Of a stretch of DNA of 37,949 bases, positions 22,409 through 30,553 are shown piece after piece. The DNA is taken from contig JAKSIL010000025.1 of the NCBI GenBank assembly GCA_024398815.1, forward strand, positions 1-37,949, given 5' to 3'. Source of the stretch: Fibrobacter sp. GTDB lineage: Bacteria; Fibrobacterota; Fibrobacteria; Fibrobacterales; Fibrobacteraceae. Under the pieces are notes generated by a model. It was not told the DNA's origin. It was given only the letters and a program-made list of their open reading frames with translations, and did no database searches. Position 1 is the stretch's first letter, and each line of letters begins with the position of its first letter. A program made the position numbers and the translations under genes.

Positions 22409-25231
22409 ATGGCTATTTCCAAAAAGATCCTCGCCGTCGCCTCGGCTTCCATGTTCGCTTTTTGCCTGAACGCCTGTGGTGACGATTCCAGTTCCTCTAC
22501 CGCCACAGACGCGGACTCCGCAAATGGTTCGGCTGCGGTGACGAGCAGGCTCATCGAAGGTTTCAGCCAAAAGGGGCCGTTCCTCAAAGGATCCACCGTA
22601 AAGTTGTTTGAACTTGACGGTGAATCGCTGGCGCAGACTGGCAATGTCTTTTCCGGAAAAATCCAGAGCGACGGGGGTGACTTTTCTATCAAGAGTGTCT
22701 CCTTGGCGAGCCCTTATGCGTTGCTCGAGGCCAACGGCTACTACCGCAACGAGATTTCGGGGATGAAATCCGGCGGCGTCATCACGTTGAACGCCATTAC
22801 AGATATTAGCGACCGTAAAAACGTGAATGTCAACTTGCTTACGCACCTTGAATACGACCGTGTGCTGAATCTCGTGGAATCGGGCATGAGCTTTGCCAAG
22901 GCCAAGAAGCAGGCCGAAAAGGAAATCCTTGGCGCCTTTGGCATCGAAGGCGATTTCGACCATTCCGAGGACTTGAACATTTGGGGCTCAAGTGAAGGCA
23001 GCGCCGCCTTGCTGGCCTTTAGCGTGCTCATGCTCGGAGATTTGTCCGAAGCCGATTTCATGGAGCGTCTCACGAATTTTTCGACAGACTTCAGTTCCGA
23101 CGGTAAATGGAACGACGACCTCACCAAGAATTACATTGCCAATTGGGCGAGCAACATAGACCATACAAGCAAGCTTGGGGTTATCCGCGCGAACATTGTA
23201 CGCTGGAAATTGGGCGATGTCCCGCCGTTCGAAAAATACATACGCAACTTCTGGTACAAAAATTATGGTCTCAGTGATTGCGACGACGACTACGAAGGCA
23301 AGGTGAGGGCCGTTGCCAACGAAAAAAGCGTTTTGTACGGCACTACAGACCGTTTTATATGCAAGTCCGGAATTTGGGTTAGGGCGAGCGATCTCGAAAA
23401 AGACACCTACAAGTGGAAAGCCGGCAAGGATGGCGAGACTAAAAAAGGCGACTTGACGGACAATGTTTACCTGTACGATTCCCTGTCGAATGAATGGCGT
23501 GTTGCAACGATGGTCGAAATGAACCTTGGCGGTTGTACGGAGGCCCGAGAGAAAAACTTTAAAAAGAATATCGGGAAGGTCGGCGGAAAGTGGTACATTT
23601 GTATAGACCGCATTTGGGAAAAAACCGACGAGACTACGGCCTACACGAACGGCTGGAAGTCTGCGGCCGACGGCACAATCAAGAAGAACGATTCTACCGG
23701 TACCTACTACAGATACGATGGCGTAGCAGAAAAGTGGGTGCTTGCCAGCGAAGTTGAAATAGCCCTTGGGGCGTGTGTCGAGGATATCCAGGATTCCATT
23801 GGGGCCTATATTGATTCTACTTGGCATGAGATGAATTTCCGCGTTTGCAAAAACCACATTTGGCAAGAGGCGAATCCGCTTGATTACTTAAACAAGTATT
23901 GGAAAGACGGCAAGGAAATAGACTCACCCGAATGGGAGTGGCTCAATAGTTATATCTACGACGAGGATGAAAAGATTTGGAGATTTCCGATGGATGATGT
24001 CGAACGTATTGCTGGGTCTTGCACCAAGTCAAAGGAAACGGATTATAAGAAAAATATTACGTTAGTATATGGCGATAAGTACATCTGCAAAGATTACAAA
24101 TGGAAAAAGGCCGAAAGAGCTGATATTGAAACAAATGGCTGGGTGGCCACTGCAGATAACGAGGTCCGTAAAAACGATTCCACGGAAAACTTCTATAAAT
24201 ACGATGGTGCTCAAAAGGCTTGGGTCGTTGCTTCTGGTGTTGAAATTGACTATGGTGTATGTACGGAAGCTATGGAAGATTCTATTGCTTTTTATTCTTG
24301 TAGTACAAGCGCAAAAGAGCCTAACTTTATTTGTAAGAATAAAGAATGGGTTGATGAATGGAGCCCGATAGGCAAGTTTAATTTGAAACCTGGCACCGAT
24401 GGTGAAGTGAGAGAAGATAATTTTTCGTGTGGACAGGTTCTTAAATATGATAGTTTAAAAGCGACTTGGATTTTCGTCGATGGAACTGACGTAAGGACAG
24501 GGTTCTTTGCATGTACAATGAAGCACGAAGGCGAATTGAAATTTTCTGACAACAGGGATGAAAAGCGTGGCTACTATTGTACAGATTCAAAATGGATTGA
24601 TATAACTGCTTGGAGTTGGGAAGTGCCTTTGAAAGGTCGCTTGAACCCTGACATTGAATATGGCGAACTGAAGGATTCTCGTGACGGCCAAGTGTACAAG
24701 ACTGTAAAAATTGGTGATCAAGTCTGGATGGCGCAAAACCTGAATTACGCCGATAGCGTTGCAACGCCGGCCTTGAAGGCCAGCTCCTGGTGCTATGACA
24801 ACGATCCTGAAAAATGTGCGGTTGCAGGAAGACTTTATACGTTTGCCGCCGCTGTCGATTCGCTGAACATGCCGAAAGATTCCGAGAGCCCCATAACCGG
24901 AATTTGCCCCGACGGCTGGCACGTTCCCAGTTTCGAAGAATGGACTACGCTTATGGAAAACGCCTACTGTGGTGATTTGAAAGCTAAGACTGGCTGGTCG
25001 GAATGGGAAACGTCGTCTGACATGTATGGTTTCTCTGCTCTGCCAGGAGGACAAAGGGGCGACAGAGATGCCGCGATGGACGAATATTTCTATTCCGGCA
25101 GATTCGCTACTTTCTGGACATCGACAACAGATGGAAAGAACGCGTATAACGTTTTGATGGACATAAATTGCGATATTACTGAATATGGCGTGAACGATTT
25201 GGGCTATTCTGTCCGTTGCATTCAAGATTAA
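22409..25231 (+). CDS. Large lipoprotein with repeated Cys/Trp modules and C-terminal FISUMP domain, paralogue C
   Basis: A 940-residue protein with lipobox CLNAC (Cys 23) and a Ser-rich linker. Residues ~50-190 carry the family domain shared with paralogues A and B (QKGPFLKGSTVKLFELDGES, EANGYYRNEISGMK, VNLLTHLEYDR). Residues ~320-740 hold four or more diverged ~110-residue modules with a Cys/Trp signature (FICKSGIWVRAS, YICIDRIWEK, VCKNHIWQEA, YICKDYKWKKA, FICKNKEWVDE) alternating with YDG--K-W segments. Residues ~750-940 form a Fibrobacter major-paralogous (TIGR02145) domain: YKTVKIGDQVWMAQNLNY, GICPDGWHVPSFEEW, ALPGGQRG, YSVRCI. From about 24060 the codons become visibly more AT-rich than in the first half. 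Surface location is inferred. No TIGR02147 partner is adjacent. Confidence 0.88.
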   Translation: MAISKKILAVASASMFAFCLNACGDDSSSSTATDADSANGSAAVTSRLIEGFSQKGPFLKGSTVKLFELDGESLAQTGNVFSGKIQSDGGDFSIKSVSLASPYALLEANGYYRNEISGMKSGGVITLNAITDISDRKNVNVNLLTHLEYDRVLNLVESGMSFAKAKKQAEKEILGAFGIEGDFDHSEDLNIWGSSEGSAALLAFSVLMLGDLSEADFMERLTNFSTDFSSDGKWNDDLTKNYIANWASNIDHTSKLGVIRANIVRWKLGDVPPFEKYIRNFWYKNYGLSDCDDDYEGKVRAVANEKSVLYGTTDRFICKSGIWVRASDLEKDTYKWKAGKDGETKKGDLTDNVYLYDSLSNEWRVATMVEMNLGGCTEAREKNFKKNIGKVGGKWYICIDRIWEKTDETTAYTNGWKSAADGTIKKNDSTGTYYRYDGVAEKWVLASEVEIALGACVEDIQDSIGAYIDSTWHEMNFRVCKNHIWQEANPLDYLNKYWKDGKEIDSPEWEWLNSYIYDEDEKIWRFPMDDVERIAGSCTKSKETDYKKNITLVYGDKYICKDYKWKKAERADIETNGWVATADNEVRKNDSTENFYKYDGAQKAWVVASGVEIDYGVCTEAMEDSIAFYSCSTSAKEPNFICKNKEWVDEWSPIGKFNLKPGTDGEVREDNFSCGQVLKYDSLKATWIFVDGTDVRTGFFACTMKHEGELKFSDNRDEKRGYYCTDSKWIDITAWSWEVPLKGRLNPDIEYGELKDSRDGQVYKTVKIGDQVWMAQNLNYADSVATPALKASSWCYDNDPEKCAVAGRLYTFAAAVDSLNMPKDSESPITGICPDGWHVPSFEEWTTLMENAYCGDLKAKTGWSEWETSSDMYGFSALPGGQRGDRDAAMDEYFYSGRFATFWTSTTDGKNAYNVLMDINCDITEYGVNDLGYSVRCIQD

Positions 25232-25244
25232 AATTTAAACACCG

Positions 25245-25261
25245 GAAGACCCGTGGTGAGC
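25245..25261 (+). repeat. 17-bp direct repeat, right copy
   Basis: Second copy of GAAGACCCGTGGTGAGC, 13 bp past the lipoprotein C stop. In the same reading it again spells EDPW-stop. Confidence 0.85.
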
Positions 25262-25407
25262 AGGGCTGACAATCTCTTTTGCCAATCCCTGCGTAACAAT
25301 GTGTCACGCGTGTTCCTTTGTCTTGCTATCAACATATTGCCCGGTTAGTGGGAATTGACAGGGAAAATGCTCGCGAATTGCCCGCGAACTGTCAAAATGC
25401 CCGAAAC

Positions 25408-25593
25408 CACCCACTAAATTGTGGTTTTGGGGTATTTAGTGGGCGAAAAATTAGTTTGTGTGTAACAAAACGGGTAATTTTTGGTCCGTTTGCAAGCGGT
25501 CGCACCCACCAAATCGTGGTTTTCGGGTATTTAGTGGGTGTTTCTGCAAAAATCGCACCCACTAAAATGGAATTTTCGTGTGTTTAGTAGGTG
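25408..25593. repeat. Cluster of three palindromic repeats with CCCACTAAAT / ATTTAGTGGG arms
   Basis: Three copies of a ~38-bp dyad: 25408-25445, 25503-25540 and 25556-25593. Each has arms like CACCCACTAAAT and ATTTAGTGGGTG around a ~14-nt centre containing TTTTCGGGT or a variant. A half-copy (TTAGTGGGAA) lies near 25346. No gene in 25262-25649. Confidence 0.7.
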
Positions 25594-25649
25594 AAATTCC
25601 AAAAAACAGCGTTTTGAAGCTGGATTTCCGCGCTCCGCGCTTTGCGCGA

Positions 25650-25816
25650 TGCCGAGCATCCTCGGCATGACAGTGCCATCGGTACATTATGGATCCCCGA
25701 AGGCTGTGCCTTCGAGGATGACGAAGCGGAAGTGTGCGTCTGGATCCCCAGTCAAGCTGGGGATGACGAGCAATGTAGTTCGGGGATGACGAGCAATGTA
25801 GTTCGAGGATGACGAG
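25650..25816. repeat. Hairpin-ATGACG repeats and 23-bp tandem repeats
   Basis: Three hairpins, each leading into a GATGACG-type word: TGCCGAG/CTCGGCA (25650-25667), CGAAGGC/GCCTTCG (25698-25714) and CCCCAG/CTGGGG (25746-25762). The last is followed by two identical 23-bp units (25759-25781, 25782-25804) and the start of a third. Short frames through it are not credible genes. Confidence 0.75.
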
Positions 25817-25861
25817 GCTGTGTGCGGGTCACCGCAAAATCGCGCCAATTTTATTCCGACA

Positions 25862-26776
25862 TTAAACCGACATTTCGCTTTTAAAGAATTCGCATTCATC
25901 GCTGTTGCAGGCATGTGCTAGCGGCAGTTTCATATTCACATGAAACACGTGCGAAATTTCCTTTGTACTCGCATTTCCGTAGCACTTGAAAACGCAACGG
26001 ACGTTTTGCGCAGCAAGCGCCTTTGACATTTGCGGAGCCTGGGTTTTCAGAAAGTCGTACTCGCCCGTCATCACGAACGCCGGCGGGAACTCTTCCGTCA
26101 CATAGTCCGCCACATTCAAATACTCGCAGCATTCGTCCAGGTGCTCCCCGAACAAGTCCTGCATCGTATCGCCGCGATTTTTCTTTTCTTCGGTCAAGTC
26201 GTAAAGGCCGCAGTTGAGTGCGACGGCCTTCGGCTTAAAATTCGCGACAGGGGCGATTTTTGCAGGCACGCCGAACCAGGCCTTCAAGGCGTTTTGCACC
26301 TTGCCTACATACGCCGCGTTCACGCAGCAGATTGCATAAAGCGCCGCATAATTTGCACCGGCGGAATCCCCTACCAAAAAAATGTTCTTTACATCCAAAT
26401 TAAATTTCTGCGCATTCCCGAAAACCCAATGGACGACAGCGTCCGTATCTTCCAGAGCCGCAGGGAACTTGTATTCAGGGGCAAGCCTGTAATTGAAATT
26501 CACAACGGCAAAGCCGCGTTCCGCAAGGCTCATCAGGTAGAACTTGTAAGTTTCCTTTTGCCCATACACGAATGCGCCGCCATGCACGCTCACGATTACA
26601 GGCAATTTTTGCGGGGCGTTTTGCGGCAAGTACAAGTCGAGCAAGTTCCAGTCGCCAAACTCGCCATAGCAAACGTCCTTGAACGCCACGACACTTTCGG
26701 GCTCAACAAGGCCCGCGTCGCGCGCACGGTCTGCGGCAAGCCATTCCACCCTGAACTTTTCACTTGTCTTCGACAT
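25862..26776 (-). CDS. HSL-family alpha/beta hydrolase (carboxylesterase)
   Basis: A 304-residue hydrolase with no signal peptide, so probably cytoplasmic. Oxyanion-hole motif HGG in VSVHGGAFVYG, nucleophile elbow GDSAG in IFLVGDSAGANYA, an acid candidate in MTGEYDFLKTQ, and a His candidate in SHVFHVNMKL. The NYRLAPEYKFPAALED block is typical of the hormone-sensitive-lipase/acetyl-esterase group. ATG 26776 is preferred over the in-frame TTG at 26791 because the latter overlaps the upstream gene. It lies 7 bp after the lipoprotein stop and is probably cotranscribed. Rumen-type Fibrobacter use such esterases on acetylated xylan, but the substrate here is unknown. Confidence 0.88.
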   Translation of the reverse strand: MSKTSEKFRVEWLAADRARDAGLVEPESVVAFKDVCYGEFGDWNLLDLYLPQNAPQKLPVIVSVHGGAFVYGQKETYKFYLMSLAERGFAVVNFNYRLAPEYKFPAALEDTDAVVHWVFGNAQKFNLDVKNIFLVGDSAGANYAALYAICCVNAAYVGKVQNALKAWFGVPAKIAPVANFKPKAVALNCGLYDLTEEKKNRGDTMQDLFGEHLDECCEYLNVADYVTEEFPPAFVMTGEYDFLKTQAPQMSKALAAQNVRCVFKCYGNASTKEISHVFHVNMKLPLAHACNSDECEFFKSEMSV

Positions 26777-26783
26777 GTAAAAC

Positions 26784-27983
26784 TTACTCAACTATCCTGA
26801 TAATTTCATATTTGTCAGGGGAACTCCTGTCAAGATGCAAGGCATAAAAATCCCCGTGCGAATCCGCTATGACACTGGAATAAGCTTTATTTGTGCCACA
26901 GGCACCCTTATACACCCTGAAGTCCTGTCCGTTCCTTGAGGTAAAAATGTAACCATAGGTGCCCGCCACAATCAAGGCACCATTTGAAACAGCCATCGAA
27001 GTTTCATATGTAATAGGAAAATAATCCCCATTCTCTTGCTTTGCTATATTCCAGTTTTTTAAATCTTTCGAATAGCGGACAAAGCCTGTTCCTCCAGCAC
27101 CAATTCCCAAAACATACACGTCCCCCAAACGGGCTGCACCATAAGCGACTCCATACATTACATCCGTAGTATCCCAAGAGACCATATCCTTGCTATAAAG
27201 AATTGCCACGCGCCATTCATAGTCGGTGCTATCTTCATTCCACTTATTATAATTAACTACAACAATACGAGCCGTATCGCTGGTAAATGTTTCATGCAAG
27301 GAATGAATACCACCATCAAACCTGAAATCAATCGGAGTCCAGTCTACCGCGTTTTCCGAATAGGCAAGAGACCCGCTTTTTTCTTCACCCTTGTAAAAAT
27401 ACTTGTCGTCACAAGTAAGGAACACCTTTTCGGGCAAGGAATCGCACGACCAATTTTCGCCATCGCCGGAATGGCATAATTCCCGGCCTTCCTTTGAAAA
27501 CTCGCTAGTAACCCTGATTATGGCAAGGTTCTCCCCCACAATGCAAAGTTTATTGCCTTCCTGGTCGTACATGTAATTTTCAAAGGCAGCGCGCTTTTGC
27601 CAAGAATCCTCGCCATCCTTTTTTACATAAAAAGTATCAATGGGAGCATCGTCTTCATGGCCATAAATGCCATACATGTTACGATGCTGAGGTATGGCAA
27701 TCATGTCATCGCCATAAAAGCCAAAACTATAGAACATATACGAAGTGTCTATCTCGGACTCCAGCATTATGCTTTCTACAGGCTCGCAAGAAATCTTAGG
27801 CGGTTCAACATATTCAATAAAAGCATCCAGAACGCTTGACGAGCTTTGTTGTAGCTCGGAATCTGAACTGCCCGGAATAGAATCTGAGCTGTCCGGAATA
27901 GCGACATTTGTCACGGATTCGTCAGATGAATCATCGGAGCAGGCAAGAAAAGACAATGCCGCAAGAACAAGAATCTTTTTCAT
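26784..27983 (-). CDS. Lipoprotein with probable beta-propeller fold
   Basis: A 399-residue protein. ATG 27983 gives a short signal peptide with lipobox SFLAC (Cys 15) followed by an Asp/Ser-rich linker; the frame extends 27 bp upstream but without a better start. The body carries repeated motifs of the BNR/sialidase-propeller type: AYSENAVDWTPID, LYSKDMVSWDTTD, RYSKDLKNWNIAK, FTSRNGQDFRVYK, each with W or F after a turn. This suggests a six- or seven-bladed propeller. Function unknown, perhaps carbohydrate-related. The remnant IS30 element begins only about 20 bp upstream, so its original promoter was probably displaced. Confidence 0.78.
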   Translation of the reverse strand: MKKILVLAALSFLACSDDSSDESVTNVAIPDSSDSIPGSSDSELQQSSSSVLDAFIEYVEPPKISCEPVESIMLESEIDTSYMFYSFGFYGDDMIAIPQHRNMYGIYGHEDDAPIDTFYVKKDGEDSWQKRAAFENYMYDQEGNKLCIVGENLAIIRVTSEFSKEGRELCHSGDGENWSCDSLPEKVFLTCDDKYFYKGEEKSGSLAYSENAVDWTPIDFRFDGGIHSLHETFTSDTARIVVVNYNKWNEDSTDYEWRVAILYSKDMVSWDTTDVMYGVAYGAARLGDVYVLGIGAGGTGFVRYSKDLKNWNIAKQENGDYFPITYETSMAVSNGALIVAGTYGYIFTSRNGQDFRVYKGACGTNKAYSSVIADSHGDFYALHLDRSSPDKYEIIRIVE

Positions 27984-28002
27984 AACGAAAAATATAGAAC
28001 GT

Positions 28003-28812
28003 GGTTTCAAGTTGCTAACGCAACAATATGTTGAACTTGTTGAAAATATACTCTCTTGGAGTCATGTAGTCAAGCCGTTTTCTCGGGCGATCGTTTAGCA
28101 TTTGTTGTACATCGTCCACATAATCCTCTGAAATTTCGTCAAGGTCCGTTCCCTTGGGAATATACTGCCTGATAAGTCCGTTCGTATTTTCGTTAGCTCC
28201 TCTATCGCAGGAGCAATAAGGCCGCGCAAAGTAGAAGTCGATTTTCAGTTTTTTCGCAATCTTCTCGTGGCTCGCAAACTCCTTTCCGTTGTCAGAGGTT
28301 ATTGTGTGGAGGACTCCCAGTTTTTTTAGAGGCCTCAACGCTTTGATAGTGGCGTCTGCGAGTTCTTCGGCATTTTTCCCGTTCAGTTTTCTTATCCACA
28401 CATAGCCTCCCGCTTGCCTGTTCCGGACTCATTCCCTGACGGATCATGCCGCCGATTTCATCCCAGAGTTGCTGGCCATACCTGTAATGTACGTGAGCCT
28501 CGTGCTGCCTACCTTGTGCCAACATTTCTGCTTTTTCGTAAAGGTACTTCCCATCAACGGAATTACGTTCTATTTCTCTTGTGACCGTGCTTCGATTGAC
28601 ATCAAGAATCTTTGCAATCTGTGCGGGGCATTTCCCGGCTTGCATATGTTTGAAAATTAAGTATCTTTGGTTTTTGTCTAGACGTTTCATTTGCAACTTT
28701 TGGTGGTTCGAAAGTGCAAACTTAGAAACTTTAGGCAGCCTCCCTTCTTGGGAGGCTTTTTTCATTCAGATTGCACAGAATCACGGACGTGTTGCATTGA
28801 CGACTTGAAACC
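28003..28812 (-). mobile_element. Internally deleted IS30-family insertion sequence
   Basis: About 810 bp with imperfect terminal inverted repeats. The left end (28003-28028) begins GGTTTCAAGTTGCTAACGCA; the reverse complement of the right end (to 28812) begins GGTTTCAAGTCGTCAATGCA, matching at roughly 20 of 26 positions. It encloses a broken transposase. No clear target-site duplication. Intact IS30 elements are ~1.0-1.2 kb, so several hundred bp are missing. Boundaries are inferred from the repeats. Confidence 0.8.
28015..28765 (-). pseudogene. IS30 transposase, internal deletion and frameshift
   Basis: The N-terminal part (28292-28765) has the IS30 helix-turn-helix: LDKNQRYLIFKHMQAGK, AQIAKILDVNRSTVTREI, then WDEIGGMIRQGMSPEQASGR. 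The C-terminal part (28015 to about 28410) has the catalytic end: TSDNGKEFASHEKI, YFARPYCSCDRGANENTNGL, RQYIPKGTDL, LNDRPRKRLDYMTP. The join near 28405-28412 is out of frame and skips roughly 100 residues, including the expected first catalytic Asp. It is therefore inactive. Two of three DDE residues remain (the D of DNGKEF and the E of GANENTN). Confidence 0.88.
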
Positions 28813-28923
28813 GCCTAATAAAAAAGGCGGCGGGCGCATTGTTTTTTGATTTTTCATATTAGATTTCATTTGTCTCAAATTTGGTCTAATCCCTAAAAAA
28901 ATACAACTTATTCAAGGGGGCGC
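28813..28923. other. Short AT-rich gap after hipT
   Basis: No gene. A 5-bp inverted repeat CCGCC/GGCGG (28811-28832, A-rich loop) overlaps the IS end and might terminate hipBST transcription; weak. Confidence 0.3.
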
Positions 28924-29925
28924 CTATAAGCATAAAGCCTTAGCGCGGTCGCGAATGGAACTTTTGTATTTCTCTTTGCCCGACTCACTCAAGAACGACC
29001 TATCCAGCATTTCTTCCATGGCAGGTACCGCATCGACCGTCTGCCTGATGAACCGTTCGGCACGCTTTTCGACAACCCTCGTCCTTCGTGCAAACTCCAT
29101 GAAATCCGGAACCCCGTAAAAGCCGTTGTCCGCATAAAATTTCGTCTGGAAATCGCCCTCGTCCTTGAACAAGTCCAGAGCCATACGCGAAGGCTCGTTC
29201 GGAATATGGAGCGCAGTATTCAGCAAGTCGTAAGCTGGAGTCAGATTGTACACTTCAAGATTTTCGTGAGTGTTGCGAAGCGAAAAATTTTTGGCATGGG
29301 CGTCGCCGTTACACACAAGATAATTAAACAAAAGCGTACGGAAGAAAATCTCTACGGCCACATCGGCGGCACTCACGTTCTCGCGAATCAGTTCAGCGAT
29401 ACGCTCGTACGAAAGACTCCTATACTTGTAATCATCGCCGTCCTTCTCCGGAACAAGCCCCGCAATCTGCGCAAAGTCGCTTTGGCAAAGGTGCTCCCCC
29501 GCGTGCTCGCCACTATCGACGACATCGAAACGCTTGGTGACATAGACCGGCTCGCCATTGCTAAAATAGAGCAGCGCCGACAACGCCGTCGGAATCTTGA
29601 AAATCTTCCGCGCCATCAGCATGGTCACGTGTTCGTTGGCAGGAGCATCCTCACAGTTCTCGTAAATGGACTGCAAAGTCGGCTTCAGGATATGCGTCCC
29701 GCAGCAATCCGTATCCACCAGTTTTTTGTTTTCCACCCTGACCGAAAATTTCGTCTGCGCCCCGGAAATCGAAATTCTCTTGACCTCACCGTTTGCAGCA
29801 AAAGCCAGTTGTGGCGCGCTATAATCCAAAGTCGCGTGGAACCTGGTAACACCGAACAAAGCCTTCGAGCAGGCCCTGCAGAAATCCTGGTCAGTCTCTT
29901 TCAAGCAGCAATGGCAAACGCCCAT
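28924..29925 (-). CDS. hipT: HipT Ser/Thr kinase toxin (HipBST system)
   Basis: A 333-residue HipA-like kinase lacking the N-subdomain 1, which is encoded separately upstream. The N-terminus has two Cys pairs (CHCC and CRAC), a zinc-ribbon-like knob seen in many HipT proteins. The Gly-rich loop reads ISISGAQTKFS (51-61) and contains the SIS motif whose serines are autophosphorylated in characterised HipT. NGDAHAKNFS carries the catalytic Asp and metal-binding Asn, and AYDLLNT the metal-binding Asp. Characterised HipT phosphorylates tryptophanyl-tRNA synthetase and arrests translation; the target here is unproven. ATG 29925 is 3 bp past the hipS stop. Confidence 0.9.
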   Translation of the reverse strand: MGVCHCCLKETDQDFCRACSKALFGVTRFHATLDYSAPQLAFAANGEVKRISISGAQTKFSVRVENKKLVDTDCCGTHILKPTLQSIYENCEDAPANEHVTMLMARKIFKIPTALSALLYFSNGEPVYVTKRFDVVDSGEHAGEHLCQSDFAQIAGLVPEKDGDDYKYRSLSYERIAELIRENVSAADVAVEIFFRTLLFNYLVCNGDAHAKNFSLRNTHENLEVYNLTPAYDLLNTALHIPNEPSRMALDLFKDEGDFQTKFYADNGFYGVPDFMEFARRTRVVEKRAERFIRQTVDAVPAMEEMLDRSFLSESGKEKYKSSIRDRAKALCL

Positions 29926-29928
29926 AGG

Positions 29929-30267
29929 TTATACCATCCCGCGCACAGTGACCGCGCCGATTGTCTCGTGACCGGAAAGTTTCAAGAGCAACGCAAACTT
30001 GTCGGACTGCAGAACGCCGAGACGACTGCAATAAAACGACTTGTTCGCGCCTTCGGGCAAAAGCCCCTGAAAATACGGAAAGAGATAGGGTGCCCGGAAC
30101 AAGCGCTTTCTTTTGGGCATGTCCAACGCGATGGAGGGATTTTTCGAAGCCGCGTAATCGGCATCGTAAAGAAACGCATAGCGCCCTTTGTATTGAATCA
30201 GGTACCCTGCAAGGATATCGTTGTAGAACACCCGCGCCCTGCGACTTGCCGAACCGAAGTTATTCAT
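29929..30267 (-). CDS. hipS: HipS antitoxin (stand-alone HipA N-subdomain 1)
   Basis: A 112-residue protein matching the HipA N-terminal subdomain: RARVFYNDILAGYLIQ, YAFLYDADY, SIALDMPKRKRLF, then FPYFQGLLPEGANKSFYC and LLLKLSGHETIGAVTV. In HipBST operons this small protein, rather than HipB, neutralises HipT. It overlaps the end of hipB by 8 bp (AAAGGG upstream of the ATG) and precedes hipT by 3 bp, so the three are one operon. Confidence 0.9.
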   Translation of the reverse strand: MNNFGSASRRARVFYNDILAGYLIQYKGRYAFLYDADYAASKNPSIALDMPKRKRLFRAPYLFPYFQGLLPEGANKSFYCSRLGVLQSDKFALLLKLSGHETIGAVTVRGMV

Positions 30268-30466
30268 GCGTTACCCTTTCGGTCAAGGTGACGACAAAAC
30301 CAAGCGGCCTCACAATCTTGCTCAATACACTTATCGACGGATTCGCCTTGCCCAGTTCAACGGAATTTATCGTCCTGGGGGAAACGCCGGACATCTCGGC
30401 CAGGTCCTGTTGCGACAGCCCCTGCCCCTTTCGCCGTTCCGAAATTTGTTTACCGATGTCTTCCAT
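30260..30466 (-). CDS. hipB: HipB, XRE-family transcriptional repressor of hipBST
   Basis: A 68-residue helix-turn-helix protein. The ATG at 30466 is chosen because GGAG lies 7 nt upstream and the longer frame would add a non-conserved hydrophobic extension over the promoter. HTH: GLSQQDLAEMSGVSPRTINSV with ELGKANPSISVLSKIVRPLG after it, typical of HipB. It should bind the GCAATATATTGC-type palindromes at its own promoter (30501-30512 and 30563-30574) and repress the operon. Confidence 0.9.
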   Translation of the reverse strand: MEDIGKQISERRKGQGLSQQDLAEMSGVSPRTINSVELGKANPSISVLSKIVRPLGFVVTLTERVTHE

Positions 30467-30500
30467 AATAGCGCTCCAAAAAAAAACGATTACAAAAACA

Positions 30501-30512
30501 GCAATATGTTGC
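30501..30512 (-). promoter_or_regulatory. hipBST operator O2 (proximal)
   Basis: GCAATATGTTGC, one base away from the perfect palindrome at 30563-30574; with flanks the consensus is CTGCAAYATATTGC. It lies just downstream of the predicted transcription start. Confidence 0.65.
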
Positions 30513-30524
30513 AGTTTTGATGTT

Positions 30525-30553
30525 AAAATACATAAATTGAGGACAAATGTCAA
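30525..30553 (-). promoter_or_regulatory. hipBST promoter
   Basis: Minus strand TTGACA (30553-30548, perfect -35), 17-bp spacer, TATTTT (30530-30525). Predicted start near 30518, giving a ~50-nt leader to the hipB ATG. It is flanked on each side by an operator palindrome. Confidence 0.7.

Noticed and set aside
25408..25593. Could the repeats be a CRISPR array?
   Set aside because: Units are palindromic, unevenly spaced and diverged, with no uniform spacers or cas genes.
28738..28762. Perfect GCCTCCC/GGGAGGC hairpin plus T6 on the plus strand
   Set aside because: It lies inside the start of the IS30 transposase coding sequence; probably protects the element from read-through, not a host-gene terminator.
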